This document shows, in pieces, positions 23,815 to 38,400 of a stretch of 64,000 nucleotides of DNA (the first letter of the stretch is position 1; every line of letters starts with the position of its first letter). The notes beneath the pieces were generated by a model. The model ran no database searches. It had not been told where the DNA came from and saw nothing but the letters and a program-made list of their open reading frames with translations. The DNA comes from Oxytricha trifallax (lineage: Eukaryota; Ciliophora; Spirotrichea; Sporadotrichida; Oxytrichidae). The position numbers were made by a program, and so were the translations under genes. The stretch lies in the NCBI GenBank assembly GCA_000711775.1, contig ARYC01000051.1, positions 220,154 to 284,153 of the forward strand, read 5' to 3'.

Positions 23815-25035
23815 TAAATCAACTGATGATCTTAGCGAGTGCTGGCCAAACTACATTTTCAGATTTAAATTAAATTTAGTCAATATAATAATTTAATAAT
23901 TTGATTTCTTGAATGAGAAATTTTATAAAGTATTTTAAAATTTAACTTACCTCACTGCTTGCACTTTAGGAAATCGATTCAAAATGATTATATCCAAATT
24001 TATTTGTAAAAACACAATTTACAAAATCCATATTTAAAAAAAAATAAAAATGTGATTATCCTGAAAATAAATAAAGTTTTAACTTTAATTAATTAATAAA
24101 TAAATTTATTAGTATTGAGAGCAGGGACTCTTATGATTTAAGTCTACTAACCAATTCCTCCACTGTTCATTGCATTTCTATTGAATGAATTTCCTCCTAA
24201 ATTGTTAAAATCCTATATTAAGTTCATCTATCCTTCCATATTTTGAGTTCCGTTCCCGTTGAAACCATTTTGAATTATATTGCTTAAAATATATTAAGTT
24301 TATGTATATAATAATTATATTTTACTTCACATTTTAAGATCGTATTTAAATGACTGTAATTATAAATAATTAAGTTTTTAACATAAAATTTAACAATAAT
24401 ACTCTATCCTACTGAACTTCCTGCGAATTGACCAGGATGAAAAGATTCCTTAGACCTTGCCAAGAAATTAGGGGAGCTTGTGAATCTAGAGTCATTCGAA
24501 GAGATTGTCTCTAGGAGGAATGGTTGACCCATCTACTAAGCCAACATTATTCTACTGTCAAGATTGCCTATATAAAAAAGTTTGTTTAAGTATTGATGTT
24601 CATAGAGTTTTTCATAAAATACTTCATAAATTATGTGAAACCAATGTTTCATAGTAAATTTAATGAAAATAATGCAAAATAATTGTGATTTTCAACTTAC
24701 TTTATCTTAAATCTATTTTAGAAAACTATTAAGAGTTATGTGTCTAGTTTGTTGAAGCTTTGGATTGCTAGGTTTTCAGAGGGGATTAACTGTTCAATTC
24801 AAATAATTTAGATTACCTAATAACCATAAAATTTAATTTGTTAATTAACAAATATAATCTAGTTCTGTGCGTAGTACAATTCACTATAATAAGTTTAGGA
24901 AATTAGATTAAATTTTATGAATTAATTTACCTAGCTTGTAAGTTTCTCTCCTGTGAGTTCGAAGAATCTCTAATCACATTATTTGTCAAAGATTAGTTCC
25001 TGCCTTCTCTTCTATTGTTCTCTATTTTTATTAAA
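23815..25035 (-). CDS. Fragmented Asn/Gln/Ser-rich coding segments
   Basis: Five minus-strand blocks. About 25030-24930 reads ENNRREGRNQSLTNNVIRDS. About 24790-24710 reads LNSQSPLKTQQSKASTNQT. About 24575-24410 includes PNFLARSKESFHPGQFAGSS. About 24280-24150 includes FNNLGGNSFNRNAMNSGGIG. About 24005-23950 reads NKFGYNHFESISQSASSE. They are separated by 45-160 bp AT-rich gaps, and composition matches the 20618-23352 gene, so they could be its upstream MDSs or a neighbour of the same type. Neither start nor stop is established. Confidence 0.45.
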
Positions 25036-25039
25036 AATA

Positions 25040-25921
25040 TAAGAAATTGCACAAATTACCATTAACTTCTTTAAATTATATTTATTCATATATATTTTTA
25101 TTTAATTGTCGATTGAATTGCTTCTTTATTAATTCTAAGATAAATTGTTCATATTTTATGATTAATTGTTGTAATAGCTGTTATTTTAGAGATCTTTTAG
25201 TTTCATATTTATTTGTAAATTTAAATAATATTTGTTTAGAAATTAAAATATAAAGACATAAATTTAATTGATAATTTACTATTTTTTAACATTCATTATA
25301 TTATAGGAATAATCTAATAATTTAAAGAACTTTTTAAAACTAAAATTAAACTTTACATTTAATAAATAAAATTATCATATTTAAAATAAAGGAATGAATT
25401 ATGTATTTTAACATTTATAAAATTTAAATTGTACTAATTAGTTATTTCATTTAAAATTTGCAATTTTTTATATGATTATCTGATTTCAAGAATTTTCACA
25501 ATTTATATACTCAAATAAATCCCTAAAATAAAAAATAAATTATATTTCTACCTAATAGTGATTAATAATCAACTAAAAATATTAATTTATAAATATAATG
25601 AATTTAATAATTTATAAATTATTGCAATTTATGAATATTAGTTTAAATTTGATTAGATAATATATTATTTAAGATGAATGTAAGTAGTAATATAGAAAAT
25701 GGACAAGTAGAATAGTAAAAAATTAAAAATTCCAAAAACTTAAATAATTACTAAACAAATATTAATTTTTTATTTATTTGGTTAGATTGCCTTAATATTA
25801 ATAAAATAGTAATCCAATTCCATATAAAAGTTATTGATTTTAAAGCCTATTTTTAATCATAAATAAGTATATATCAAATATTAATAACGACTTGATAAAC
25901 AAAACATCACTAAAAAACAAT
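25040..25921. other. Very AT-rich intergenic region
   Basis: More than 80 percent A+T by eye, with no coding block that I trust on either strand. Ends at the ATG of the JAMM gene. Confidence 0.5.
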
Positions 25922-28900
25922 ATGATAAACAACGAAAAAAATAATCAGAATTCTAATCCTCATCAAAAAGAGCAAGCCATATAAGAACATTATTTATTTA
26001 AGTTTTAAAGTGAATATAAAATAATTAAAAATTTTAATTAAATTTATTGATAAGACACAAGTGAATAGGAGGCATTACAAATTATGTTGAAAGATCACAT
26101 CATTTTAATAAATATAGTGTGAAATTATGATAATATTGGTATTTTAATTTAATTTTTCATCATGGCAAAGTTGTATGCTTAAGGAGAATTAGAGGATTTT
26201 ACTAATATTTTTATAAAAAAATATTAATAATTCTATATTATTTACTCTTAAATGTCTTGAGTAATCGTGTAGCATTCTTAAACCACATCCAATAAGATAT
26301 TTTATCTTTACTTTTAAAAATTAAAATTCAAGGAAATTTACTACTTAAATTTTTCAATTCATTCTTTTTATGTTTTTAATAGTTTTTATTTGAATTTCCA
26401 AGTCAATTCAAATAAAAAAGGTAAAATAATCTCATAAATATATAATTTTATGCATATATATCAAAATAAGTAAATAAAATATATAATCCAATACTGTAAA
26501 ATGATTCTAATTAAAAAACTCAGTAAATCATAACACATTCCCATCTTGAACCCATAAATTTTACCAATATTGTTTCATAATAATTTATAAAGTAAAATTA
26601 TTAATAGAAGCAAAAGTATTCTTAATTAATTTTATTTTTTAATAATATTTTATTTATAATTTGATTTATAGATGTGTAAGAATATAATATACTCTAATAT
26701 TAAAATATTCCATTGTTTTATTAATCAATGCTTCATTATAAAAGGAGAGTATTTCATTTTTTTATTATTTTGAAATTTGCATAAGTTTCATATTTATCAT
26801 CAAGTTTTTTTCCTAATTTGATCAAAAATATTTTCAAACTTTTTGTAGAATTTTTAATAAAATAGATAAATAAATGATTCTCAAAAAATGTATCAATTAA
26901 AATAAATCAGTTTTAATTTTTCAATACCTCTGTTATGGATGTGCCAAGAACTAAATCAATAGAGTAAATGAAAAATGGTTGCAGCAGCAATTTAATTTTT
27001 GATAAATTTATTGAAAAAGAATCTACCACAAATAATACAAAAAAATTAACATATATTTTATATAATATTATTTCTAGTAATTTTATTAGACTGTAGATCT
27101 TTTAATTTATTTATATTTTTAATAAAATAATATCAAAAATGGAAATACTGGACATTAAATTAATCAATATAATCAACTGAATGGTACTTTGAACTAATAA
27201 TTGAAAAATAGTTACACAGAAGCTGGTAATATTGTAGATATAATATAAGTTCAAAAATGTTTATCTAAAAATTTAACAGAGATTAAATTTTATATTTCAT
27301 ATAAAAATAGCATGGACCTCTTTTCATAATAGAGAAATGGTAATTTTCAATTTATTTCAAATTAAAACAATGTCAAACAATTAGTAAATTTTAATTTTGA
27401 CTTTTATTATGATAATTTTCAGACCTACCCATAATTAGAAATTCAAGTAACAAATCCTGTAAAAGGTTCATAGTCATAAATCTTTATGAAAAACTTTTTT
27501 TGTTGAGATTTTTTAACAAAATTTATGTAAAACTTTTATACTAAATTAAATCTAACTACCAAGCGTTGAGAAAATAGAGGAAGTAATAAATATAAACAAG
27601 TAGAGTGTGATTGAGCACATCCTCTTGAAAAAACGTGATTAAAAACTTATGGACAAATAAAATCAAATGCTAAATAAAAATGAACAATTTAGAAATCATA
27701 CACCAAGCTAATATGTTTAAAAAGATTGATATTAGTTATTAAATTACTTGATTTTTGAAAAGTATAGGTGATTTATAGATTTCCCAATTTACTATTTATA
27801 TTTTCTTAATAAAGCAACTCAGAAATGATTAATGGAATGAATTAATTTAATCAGCAGTTGATTGAGAACCCCCTCTCGTTACATAATTATCAGTATTCTT
27901 TCTTAAAATAATATTTACTCTATAATAAATTTGAATTTTTGTTTAATAGATCAATAGCAAACATCTCTACTTAACAACTTATAGGAGTAGTTAGACTTAA
28001 ATACATATTTGTAGCAGCAGTTATTAATGCAAGATAATTTGAGTAAAATGAATTAAAATCAAATGCTTAGCAATAATTAATTTGCTATCAATCCTCTGTA
28101 GCAGAATTTCTAATCCAGAGCTTTTTAATTTATTTAATTAACTTATAAATACAAAAAAAAATTTAGAATGCAGTAATGCATTTAGTTTTAAAAGTAATTA
28201 TGATTTTATTTCATTAATTTTAAGTAAAAAACTTCAAGTAGTCTTGATTCTATGAGATTAGCATTGTAGTGCAACGATAACCCCCAAATAAATTTACCAC
28301 CAATTCTTAAACTATATTGCTAAATATTATTTACTATGAATTAAAGATAATGACCTGGAAAATAATTTGCTCACAAAATCATTCAATCAATAATAGCTAT
28401 TCCCTCTTAATAATAATAATGTCAGTAATTAAGCTAATAAGTAAATCAATCTCAATTCTCTAAATCATTTCCACAACTAAACCGATAAAAAATATAAATA
28501 AATTAGATTTACTTATTCATTAAGTACTATGATTTTGCTTAAATTTTAATTTAATTAATCGATCCAAAATTAGCACTGAACAAAATAATTAGTAATAATT
28601 TCAATAATAACAATTTGATGCTTCAAAATGTGTTATAATATTTCAGATATAGAAAATAAAATTAATAAATGCTTTATTTTTATTATGGAGTCGAGTTTAT
28701 TTTTTATATGATTAAATATCTTTCAAACTCAATCTAGACAGAACAAAATTTTTATATCCACACATACCATAATTCATTCACAAATACCAACTGTAAGATT
28801 GGCTATTAATTTTTAGCTTTTCGATAGATATAATATATAAAATTAAATTTAACTAAAATCTTAAAACCTTCATGCCTCCCTTCAATTATAAACACAAATT

Positions 28901-31900
28901 TTAGATAATTTTCTTGATTTAAAATTTTTTCTATATTAATAAGAGATAAGCAAAACTTAGATTCCTTTTGAAAGCATGACATTATTTGAGTAGTGGCACT
29001 CGATCATAAATAAATTTCAAAATCCATTCTCTACAGATCAAAATTTGTAAGATTTCGAAGATTAATTTAATTTATAGAATTAATGAGTAGCTACTTTAAC
29101 AAAACGCTTCTCTCAATCAGTAATTATAGAATATTAATGAAGGCCAATAGTCACTTTATAATAATAAAAATACAAATTTATATAATAGAATAATTTTTAT
29201 AGGTTTTAATTGGAATCTGTTTTTTCTTCCAAATTATTATATAAATACTTTCGTTTTTACCATTAATGAACCAAAATCCATTCGCTGTTTCTGGTTAATC
29301 AGATTTTAGTAAAAAACGATTGTTTAAAATTATAACTATATTTTTCATTAATATTATGATTTTATATATTAAATCATAAAAAACTAATTTATTTATAATG
29401 ACTTTAGATATATTTAATAAATTGTAAGTGTAAATAGCAACTACTATTTTTTACTAACATAAAATTTTATAGTGTGGAAAGAATAGATGAAATTGATCAT
29501 GAAGTTATAAAGGATTTCGCAATTTAAAAATCCTAAAATAAAAAATAATAACCAAAGAAAATAAAAACTGAAAAAGGCAATACACAGATATAAAAATAAA
29601 ATGTGAAAGTTAATGAAAAATAAACTTAAAAAATGACTAAGAAGAGTAATACTACAAATAATGCTAAGAATATAAGTGAACATCATCAAATTAAACTTAT
29701 TTCAAAATATTATAAATCGTATCTTGGATATAATATAAAAAATTAAAAAAAGGATCGTCAATTTATTCAAAGGGTCTTTGCAAGTATTAATAAAATCTGA
29801 GACAAAAAGAATTATTTAACTATGTTTAAAAATGCTATATTTTTAATGTTTTCCATTTAGTAATTGAGTTTTATGATAAAATGAATATTTTAAATACTAT
29901 ATCTCTATAAATAAAAATTAATGAACATATAAAACTTATAGACATGAAGTAAAATCTCACTTCATTGTCTTTGCCATAGAGTTCTGAAAAATCTAGCACT
30001 TTACAGGTGGGTTAGAAGGCCAAGGTTACAAGAGCCTCTTCCAGTACAAAATAAGTTGAAATTCTAGCGAATACCCAGAAGAAAATTACTTTATTTTACA
30101 TTACAATTGTTTAACATACATTTGAGGATAACTGCATTATACATTTAAAATTTTAATAAATAATTGAATTTTCATATCGAAAATGTACGATTTATACTCA
30201 CATACAGAAACAGAAAGCGAGATAGGAGATGAAGATTCAGAGGACGCCAGTTATGAAAAATAGCTCAGCAGATCAGCTGCCTTAAAATCGTAATAATTGA
30301 TTACTGAAACTAAACTTGAATAACCGGATTAAAATACTGAGAAAATAATTCACCATCATTTGTTAGAGAGTTTAGTTTTATTAAAATTGGATTATAATTT
30401 CTTTTGATACAAGCATAAATTTCTTGCACTTCATAATTATTTAGTTTTCTAGGAAAAAATTATAAAAATGTTAAATATTTATCTTTTTAACAGAGTTAGA
30501 GTGACTTACATCATAGTAAACGGCCAAAGAGATCAGGGGCAAAAACTAATAGATACTCAGGCTATGATTAAATGATTGGAAGCAGTAGCGCAGGGAAACA
30601 TGATCATTCTCATTATTAATTGATACAGTATTCAAATTACAAGTCCTTAGCAGCTTAGCCTTTTGTTATCTACATTTCAATAGAGTAAGAAACAATTAAT
30701 CTTCATAATATTTGTATAATAGGGCTCAAATCATGCTGAATATTCACTCTCATCTTAGTGAATACGAAGTTATAGGATTTTTAGGAGGTTACTGTTTTGA
30801 AAGCCAGACTACAAACTAGAAATGTTAGTTATTCATTTTATGTAACATTGACTTATAGACTTGATAATCAGCACAGTAATTCCTTGTGATTCATTGATTG
30901 AAAATCAAGTTGAACGCTAGAAAAACGTGGATTTATGTCCAGTTTCAGCAAATAACGCAAGAATGATCATTTAAAGTAGAGGTCAGTAAGTTCTTGGATG
31001 GTACCATAGTCACCCCTTTTTCCCCGTTGAGCCATCGCTTATTGATATAAGAAATCATGCTGTATATCAAAAGAATTTTGATCTTGAAAATATGCCGTTT
31101 GTAGCTCTAATTATTGGGCCATACAGTACAAAGAACAGAAATGAGTCTTTGCAAAAGGTGTTTCATTTAATCAAGGAGAAACAGCCGTTTAGTCTGATTT
31201 ATAAATAAATGCCTTCTCGCAAGATTAGAAGAGCGCTTGTTCTTGAAATCAAAGAGCTTTTCATATAGTACAAATCTCATAAAGATAGGATAAATTTAAG
31301 AGAAAAGTGGAGTCCAGGCTAAACTAGAGAAGATAAACTGGTTGATGTCATATATATGATTCTTGAGAAAAACATGAAATAAAAAGACAAGAATGATATA
31401 CAAAATGATCTTGCGAGTAACCTGAGCTCTATAGATTATCAAAACTTATCATAAAATAATTTCAATACTTTGAGCACTGCTAGTTCTGAGAGATCTTACT
31501 CTAAGAGTAGTGAACTCGATAATTACTCTTTCAATGATACTTCTGGGCTTATATATTTTTGTAAATTTATATTGGCTTATGTCAAGCTAAAAGTATGAGC
31601 CTCAGTTGAATAATTATAATCAAATAAATTAATAAGAGAAAAGAGAAACAGTTCAATAATAACAACTAACACGTTTAAATTAGGCTATAATTCTATAGCT
31701 ATATACCAAAAATTTTGATAAATTATATTTAGATATATATTTACTAACTAACTCTACCACAGACAATCTCCTAATAAAACACAGACCTGAAGAAAGATAG
31801 TTACATTAGTATAGAGAATGATGAACGAGTTGAGAAGTTCATGATCAAATTGAAAAAATTAATAAAGCGCATTATTTTCAACGAAGAATATGTGCCTAGT

Positions 31901-31912
31901 GATGAAGAATGA
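25922..31912 (+). CDS. JAMM/MPN+ metalloprotease, MYSM1-like deubiquitinase
   Basis: The likely start is ATG 25922 (MINNEKNNQNSNPHQKEQAI); stop TGA 31910-31912. A very long Asn/Gln-rich N-terminal part is spread over more than a dozen blocks between 25.9 and 30.6 kb. The MPN domain follows: IEAQIMLNIHSHLSEYEVIG, then FLGGYCFESQTTNQK and LIISTVIPCDSL. Next comes the JAMM zinc motif VLGWYHSHPFFPVEPSLIDI, with His-x-His, ten residues, then Asp, and the Glu in the SEYEVIG block. This arrangement is that of zinc isopeptidases that remove ubiquitin; WYHSHP...PSL.DI most resembles MYSM1, which acts on histone H2A in the nucleus. Two short introns (30685-30722, 30824-30858) and two IESs were decoded. 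The C-terminus is IIFNEEYVPSDEE. Whether all N-terminal blocks belong to this gene is inferred from strand, order and lack of stops. Confidence 0.8.
26008..26058. other. IES, pointer AAGTGAATA
   Basis: AAGTGAATA at 26008-26016 and 26059-26067. Joining gives LFKFQSEQEALQIMLKDH. Confidence 0.85.
26098..26157. other. IES, pointer CATCAT
   Basis: CATCAT at 26098-26103 and 26158-26163. Joining gives MLKDHIMAKLYAQGELED. Confidence 0.8.
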
Positions 31913-32473
31913 GGATCATAATTATTTTATTTTAATTTTTAGTGTAAATTTGTATTAAATTGAGGATTTATGAAATGTAAACGTAAGATCAGTAAAGTAT
32001 ACTAATTAAAACTTAAAGTATATAGCAATTAGATAAATTTATAATTAAGACAAATTATATCTCTATGTTATTGACTTACCTACCTTGGCAATCTTGCAAC
32101 AAATTGATTAAAACAGGACTTTAAATTTATAATTCGCATTATAATTTTAAATCCTTACAAATTTCAATTTAGAAGAATAATAACAATTTTAAATTTAAAG
32201 TTCCAATTAGAGTTTGATTTTAAAGTTGTTAACAAAATATAGATTATATTAAAATGCATAGAAAATTCACAAAATGAGAAATAATTTCTTGTTGTTATAT
32301 TTATATCGCTTACTTTAAAAATTTACCTTATTTGTTTTAAGTGATTTGATGCCTATAGATTTTAAAATAATATTTTAAGCCATATTGATTATATTTGAAT
32401 GATATCTATAAAATGATTCTATCATTATATCATTCTATTTTGCTAGTTTAAGTTTAAATTAATGTAAATATAT
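31913..32473. other. Convergent intergenic region, nothing recognised
   Basis: AT-rich gap between the 3' ends of the JAMM gene (+) and the channel gene (-). No coding block or repeat identified. Confidence 0.5.
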
Positions 32474-35400
32474 TCAGTCATTTTATATTTAATAAATAAT
32501 ATTCAGAAAGGGGTTTTGGGGTCTATTAATCTTTGTTATAAAATACTTATAGTTTGATTGCGCATTGCCAGTATGATACTTATTCTCAGTTAATGGAGGC
32601 TAATTTTAATTTTTTAATTCATTGTCAAATACGCTTCGCCCACCAATACCCTTTCTTTACAATAATTCTCTGATTTTAAATGGGTTAACTTCTTATTCTG
32701 GTTATTAATTATTTTTAGATTATTATAGTTATAGCTATTTAAGTTTTAAGTTTCGAAGCTTTTATGTCACGTCACCATCTTAAAATAAATTCAATTAAGT
32801 ATAAAAAGGAATTTAATTGATTTGACTTTTTAAGTTTTAAGAAATTTCAGCATCATAGTATGATTGAATATTGTTATTATTGTTAACAGGGCTTTATGAA
32901 TATGGTTCATATTACCTATCTTAAGTCATCTAACCACTTTTTGCAAACACAGGATTGATATATTTCAATCCATAGCTCATCCCGAGACCCGGATTAGAGT
33001 TTAAATTTTATAAATTTTCTGCTTCATCTAAATAATTTTTTATGCCATCTTTATCAACTGGAAGAGAAGAGGGGGGATAAACTGAGAGATTTTTGTATTA
33101 ATAAGGGTTTTTATCCACCATTTTGGTAAAACTGTATTCATCTTAAACCTGAGATTATTGATAGAGAGATTTGCTGCCTGAATCTGTATTAGAAGGGGGT
33201 TTCAAGTTTAAGACATCGTTTTTGTTCTGGGTTTAAAACACAGATGAATATAATGACTTAAATTATATTATAAACAAATTTAGATGTTTGATTTAGTGAG
33301 CTCTTTTTCCCAAAGTAATCGCTGTATAATGAATTCATATAGTTTTTTAAATTTCCAGCAACTTATTTCAATGAGTCTTGTTTTTAAATTGGCGATTTTT
33401 GTGTATCTTACTAAAAAATTCTTTTTGTTTCTTACTCTTTCATAAAACTTTGCTCTGCTTTTAAGTAAGTTTATTCATTGATATTATCGTTTTAATTTTA
33501 TCTGAAAGTTTGCTCAATTGATTTCTCATAACCGTTGTAAATATATTCATTCTAGTTAACGAGAATACTTGAAATTTAAGTAATCTGATTAAATTTAACT
33601 TTTAAATGAAATTTAATTTTATATCGAAATCTTTTTTAAAAACGAGAGCTCCAGATATTGAAGGTGCCATTATAGCCAATTTATCTTCCAAGTATTAATC
33701 CTTTTAATTTAGATATTAACCATATTTCTATGAAAACTTTCTCATCGCTTACTTTTGATTAAACTGAACCTAGATTTTACTTAAATATTCTTTTAGTTTT
33801 TACTGTAATTCGATTTGAGGTTGAAGCATGTTTTCTGTGTTTTCTATGCTATCTAGTATGAGCTTTGGTTAATCTAATTTTTGTTCGATTAATGATAAGA
33901 TTTTTGGGAATAAGATTTCTTATAAAATAATTCAAAAAGGCATATTATTTTCGACTCTAAAGTTCAAAATTTTCAAGATAAAAATAATAAAATTTTTGCA
34001 CTGATAATATGAGAGAAGACATTGATTTTTTTAATAAGATATTTTACATTTTTAATCCCAGATTTTATTGTATTTTTATATGCCTTTTATAGCTTATTTA
34101 GTTGGTAATATAATGTGTTCAGAAACTGTATTTTGATTGTTTAAACTGAGTTTTTCTAAATAATCTGCTAATTTAATTCCATATTCGTTTAGGATAAGCT
34201 TTGATTTCTTTATGATGCTAAATATTTTACTCATTCTTGCTTGCTAATCTTATAAATGGTTTGTTGAATTCTCAGAGTTAAAGATTTTAAATTTAAGAGT
34301 CTAAAGTTTCATGTCTGGATTAGTTATACATTTTTTTTACAAATTCTCGCAAGTTTTTTTTCTCAAAATAAATGTATTGTATAGTTTAAATAGAGATTAC
34401 TGTAAAGGAATTCATCTTGTGATTATAGAAAACCTCTATTCTTTGATTAGTCTGATTCATATAAATCCTCCATGTTGTATTTTTGTAGCTCCATACTACT
34501 TTGTCTTTTAAAGCCAATATTAAAATTAATTTAAATAACAATACTTGGAAGCCGCTTTTCATGTTTTTAAGAGTTGTACTCTTTTTTATAAGGACCTTTC
34601 CAGGTGATTACAACTGAATTTTTTCATTGCTCTTTTGTTGAAATTCATCACTTAAATAAAAATAAGTTGTGTTTGTATGAGATTATGTTTATTCGAAACT
34701 TACTATCAAAAATGGAAAACTAAAAGAATATAATTAAATCACTGCTAATTGAATGATCACTTCCTGAATTAACAAATACCTATTACTTATATTTAGGCTT
34801 GGTATCTTCCTTTGCTCTATTTTAGTTACTATTTTGAAGCTTATTCTTAATCATTTATTCCATTCTTTATTGGATATCTTTTAGTTTAAATGTTGATGAT
34901 TTACGTCTTGTCTTACTTTTACAAAACACTTTTTCATCTTCATCTGAAAACGATTAATTTACAGATACACTCTCTAAAATTTCATCGATCTTTTCTAATT
35001 ATGAAATTCTTTTCCTAGTCCCATCCATTTTTTAATAAATTTAGCTATTAAATCTGTCTCCTTAATCGCTTGATATTGATCTATCACTCATCCTTCCTTT
35101 TTTTAGTTATTTTATTTAATGTTGAAGCTTAATCTCTTAATGCTCCTTCTCTAGAACAATTTTCAAAGATGAGAATAATTAAAGTTTATGCTTTTCTTGC
35201 TCTAAAATTAATGACTCCTACCTAACAGTCATTAATCTCATTTTCTCACGTTTTTTAGCAATTCTTTCAACTTCCTCTTTGATATCTGGAAACTATGCCA
35301 AAATGTTTTCGAAGACTTGGATATCATATTTCAAAATTAGCACATCAGTGAGAGCTATAAAAGATTCAGCTCTCTCACGCCTGTAAATGAAATCAGTCTC

Positions 35401-38400
35401 GCCTATTAAGCTACCCTTCCCTAAGGACCTTTTAGTCGTTAAATTTTCTACGAATCCCTTTTAAAGCAGAAAAATCTCTTCAGGCCTGGTACCTTTTTTA
35501 AGTATTAGGGTATTCTTTTGAAACTACAAAGGTATAATTAGGTCTAAATAGTTAAGGTAAAACATCTGGTCTCTGTTCTGCAAAAATGGGATCTATGTTA
35601 TCGCATCATGATAAAGAAAGAGCGCCAGTCGGGTTTTGAGATTTGGAGGTAAAATTTTAAGCAGATTATTCATTTCATAGTCACGAGATATGCTAATAAC
35701 CGATTCACTGTGAGCGAAGTAATATTAAATTTTGCTTACCATAGCCTCTGGAAGTTTATACTTTTGAGATAGTTGAATGATTTATTTCTCTCTAGTTTAC
35801 CTCTTTGAATGACTTTTACTAAGTTCTGAAAATTGATTGGCAAGTGCTGATAGAGTATAAGAAAACATGGCTACTCCAATAATTAAAATTATACAGACTA
35901 GAGCTGTTTCCCAATCATTTTAAGGTATAATATCTCCATAGCCAACTGTGATGATAGTTACAGAAGCCCAATATAGAGAAGTTAAGTAAACTTAATTTTA
36001 CTTTATGAGGTATTTAATAAAATTTAAATTTGAAATTTATGAGTAAAACACTCCCTCGTCTTACATGTTTATACTGTAAATCCAATTGACATTTGAACTA
36101 AAATTAAATGTTCCAGCTACTCCCCAGAAGCAGGCTATCATATGTAGAATAAGAATTAAACTCCAGACTGTCATTATAAGATTCATTTTATTGACAGAAA
36201 ATCTCGGGGGGAAGAAAAAGTTTCCTGCTCTATTTTTTTAAATGTCAATTAACTTAATTTTGATATAAATTAAAAAATAATATTAAAATGTTCATTAAAT
36301 ATTAAGTGAAAATTTGTTCGTCATTGAAGTATTTCTAGAAAATATAGTTTAACATTATAAAGGTATAGAAAGAACAAGATAAATTCAATCATAGCAATTA
36401 GATACAATATTTGAAATTGCTATTAGTATAAAAAAGACAATTTAATGGTTAAGTGACAGAAAACTACAGAGTTAATGGAACCGAATGTATATGTTAAAAT
36501 ATAGTACAAAATGCAAATAGAGATACTGGCTAATTGATTAATAAATTAAGTATAATTATAAGAATACATTAAGTACGGAAATTGGTATAAAGATTAAAAA
36601 AAATATTTATTTTTTAGTGCTGGAAACTTCCCTAAAATTTTTTTATCATAAACCAGTGCAGGAAAATTCCCCCCCCCAAATCTCGCCTTTTTCATGTGAA
36701 TATTTAGATTCTTCTTAACATTTCTAATTCTGAATAACTTTAATGCCATAAGAAAGATATAGAATCTTGGGATGTAGGCGAAATTGAATGTTACTAGATT
36801 CTTTAGGTCGTCTAAACTAGGCTCGCCTGGAAAAGCTTTGAACATAGCGAAGGGGAAATTTCCTAAGCAATCAATGAAAAACCATCTTTTCAAGTAAACA
36901 TAGGCTATTATAATTAGAAATTGAATACTAATTTGTATAGCTTTAATCTTTGGCAACAAGTTTTCTGTCAAATATATACTCTCCTGTAAATATATGGATT
37001 TATTATGAATTAAGTTATACCTTCTTTGCTAATTTTAGGGATAAAAAATAGAGATATGCTCTCAAATAAGTATACTATGTCTACAGCAAAATCTGTGAGT
37101 GCAATTGATAGCATTATTGATCTTTGATCTTCGAAAGACATTCTGATGGGAAGAAACGCTTAAATCCATATCAAGTTTAGTAGGAGAATGAAAAGTGTCC
37201 ATCTAGAATACCACTTCGAGTTTTTTAATTTATTTTACTAATTGAATATATTGAAAATTATGCTATTTTAGAAAAAAAATTGTATTAGAAAATATACTAA
37301 TTGACCGAAACTAAGTCCAAAAAATAATTTAATTTTTAAGAGTTCGTATTTATCCACTATAAAACTTTTAGTTTATAACAGAAATCTATGAATAAATTAC
37401 TTACATATTTTTCAAAGGGTATCTCTAAATCTTCCATCAATTAGTCCTAATTTTATTTTTGTTTTCTTCTTCGCTTGTTTTAATGTTTTTGTTGTTCAGG
37501 ACTTTCTTAAAACCCCTTAAGGATTTAACACTATTTAAATAACTGTATAATAAAAAATATTTTTAATTACTAATGGGAAATTCAGTTAATTAAAATTAAA
37601 TAAATTGAAAATGATGAACTCTTCCAAAAAACGTTTTATCTGATCTATATTTATTTATTACGAGTTAAGAATAAAAATAAAAAATATAAGTTCAATGATA
37701 AATCATAATTTTTCTTAATTCAAGAATAAAAGTTATATCTTATTTTTAACGTGAAATATGATTACTAATTTTCATCTTGATTCTCTTTATTCTATTACAA
37801 TAAAATACACTGGTTTATAAATTCTACTATTTAATTTATTCATTCAAATTCTACATAAATTGCACCATGGAAACAGGGGATTGTCTGTAAAGATTAATTT
37901 ATAATTAGATTATATTTGATAAAAATAACAAAAATGATAACGGATATTGGTTGAATAACTTACTGATTTTGAGGTTTGTCTTAGTTTAGCTATTAATTAT
38001 TAGATATATTCATATAATACTATCCGAAAGAGTAAAAAATATTAATTTATTTAAATTATCTCTATGAAATTAATTTTTTAATGACAAGCTTTTTACTATG
38101 TAATTTTATTTCTAAAATTTAGATTAAGTAAAATTACAAAGAAATAGATAAAGTAGCCCATTTAAATATAATACTACTACATGTATTGAAGCATGTTGTC
38201 ATCGTACTTAATGCCATTATCGTTTTATATCATACTGCTAAAATTCAAGTTTTATAGCTATTTTTTATGGATTTCATTCTTCCCTCCAGGAATTAAAATA
38301 TTTAGTATTCAAATAATTTATTCAATTTGTATTTAACTTATCACTATTTTATACTAAATTAAATCAATAAAATAAATGCTATGTGTTATAAAAACCTATT

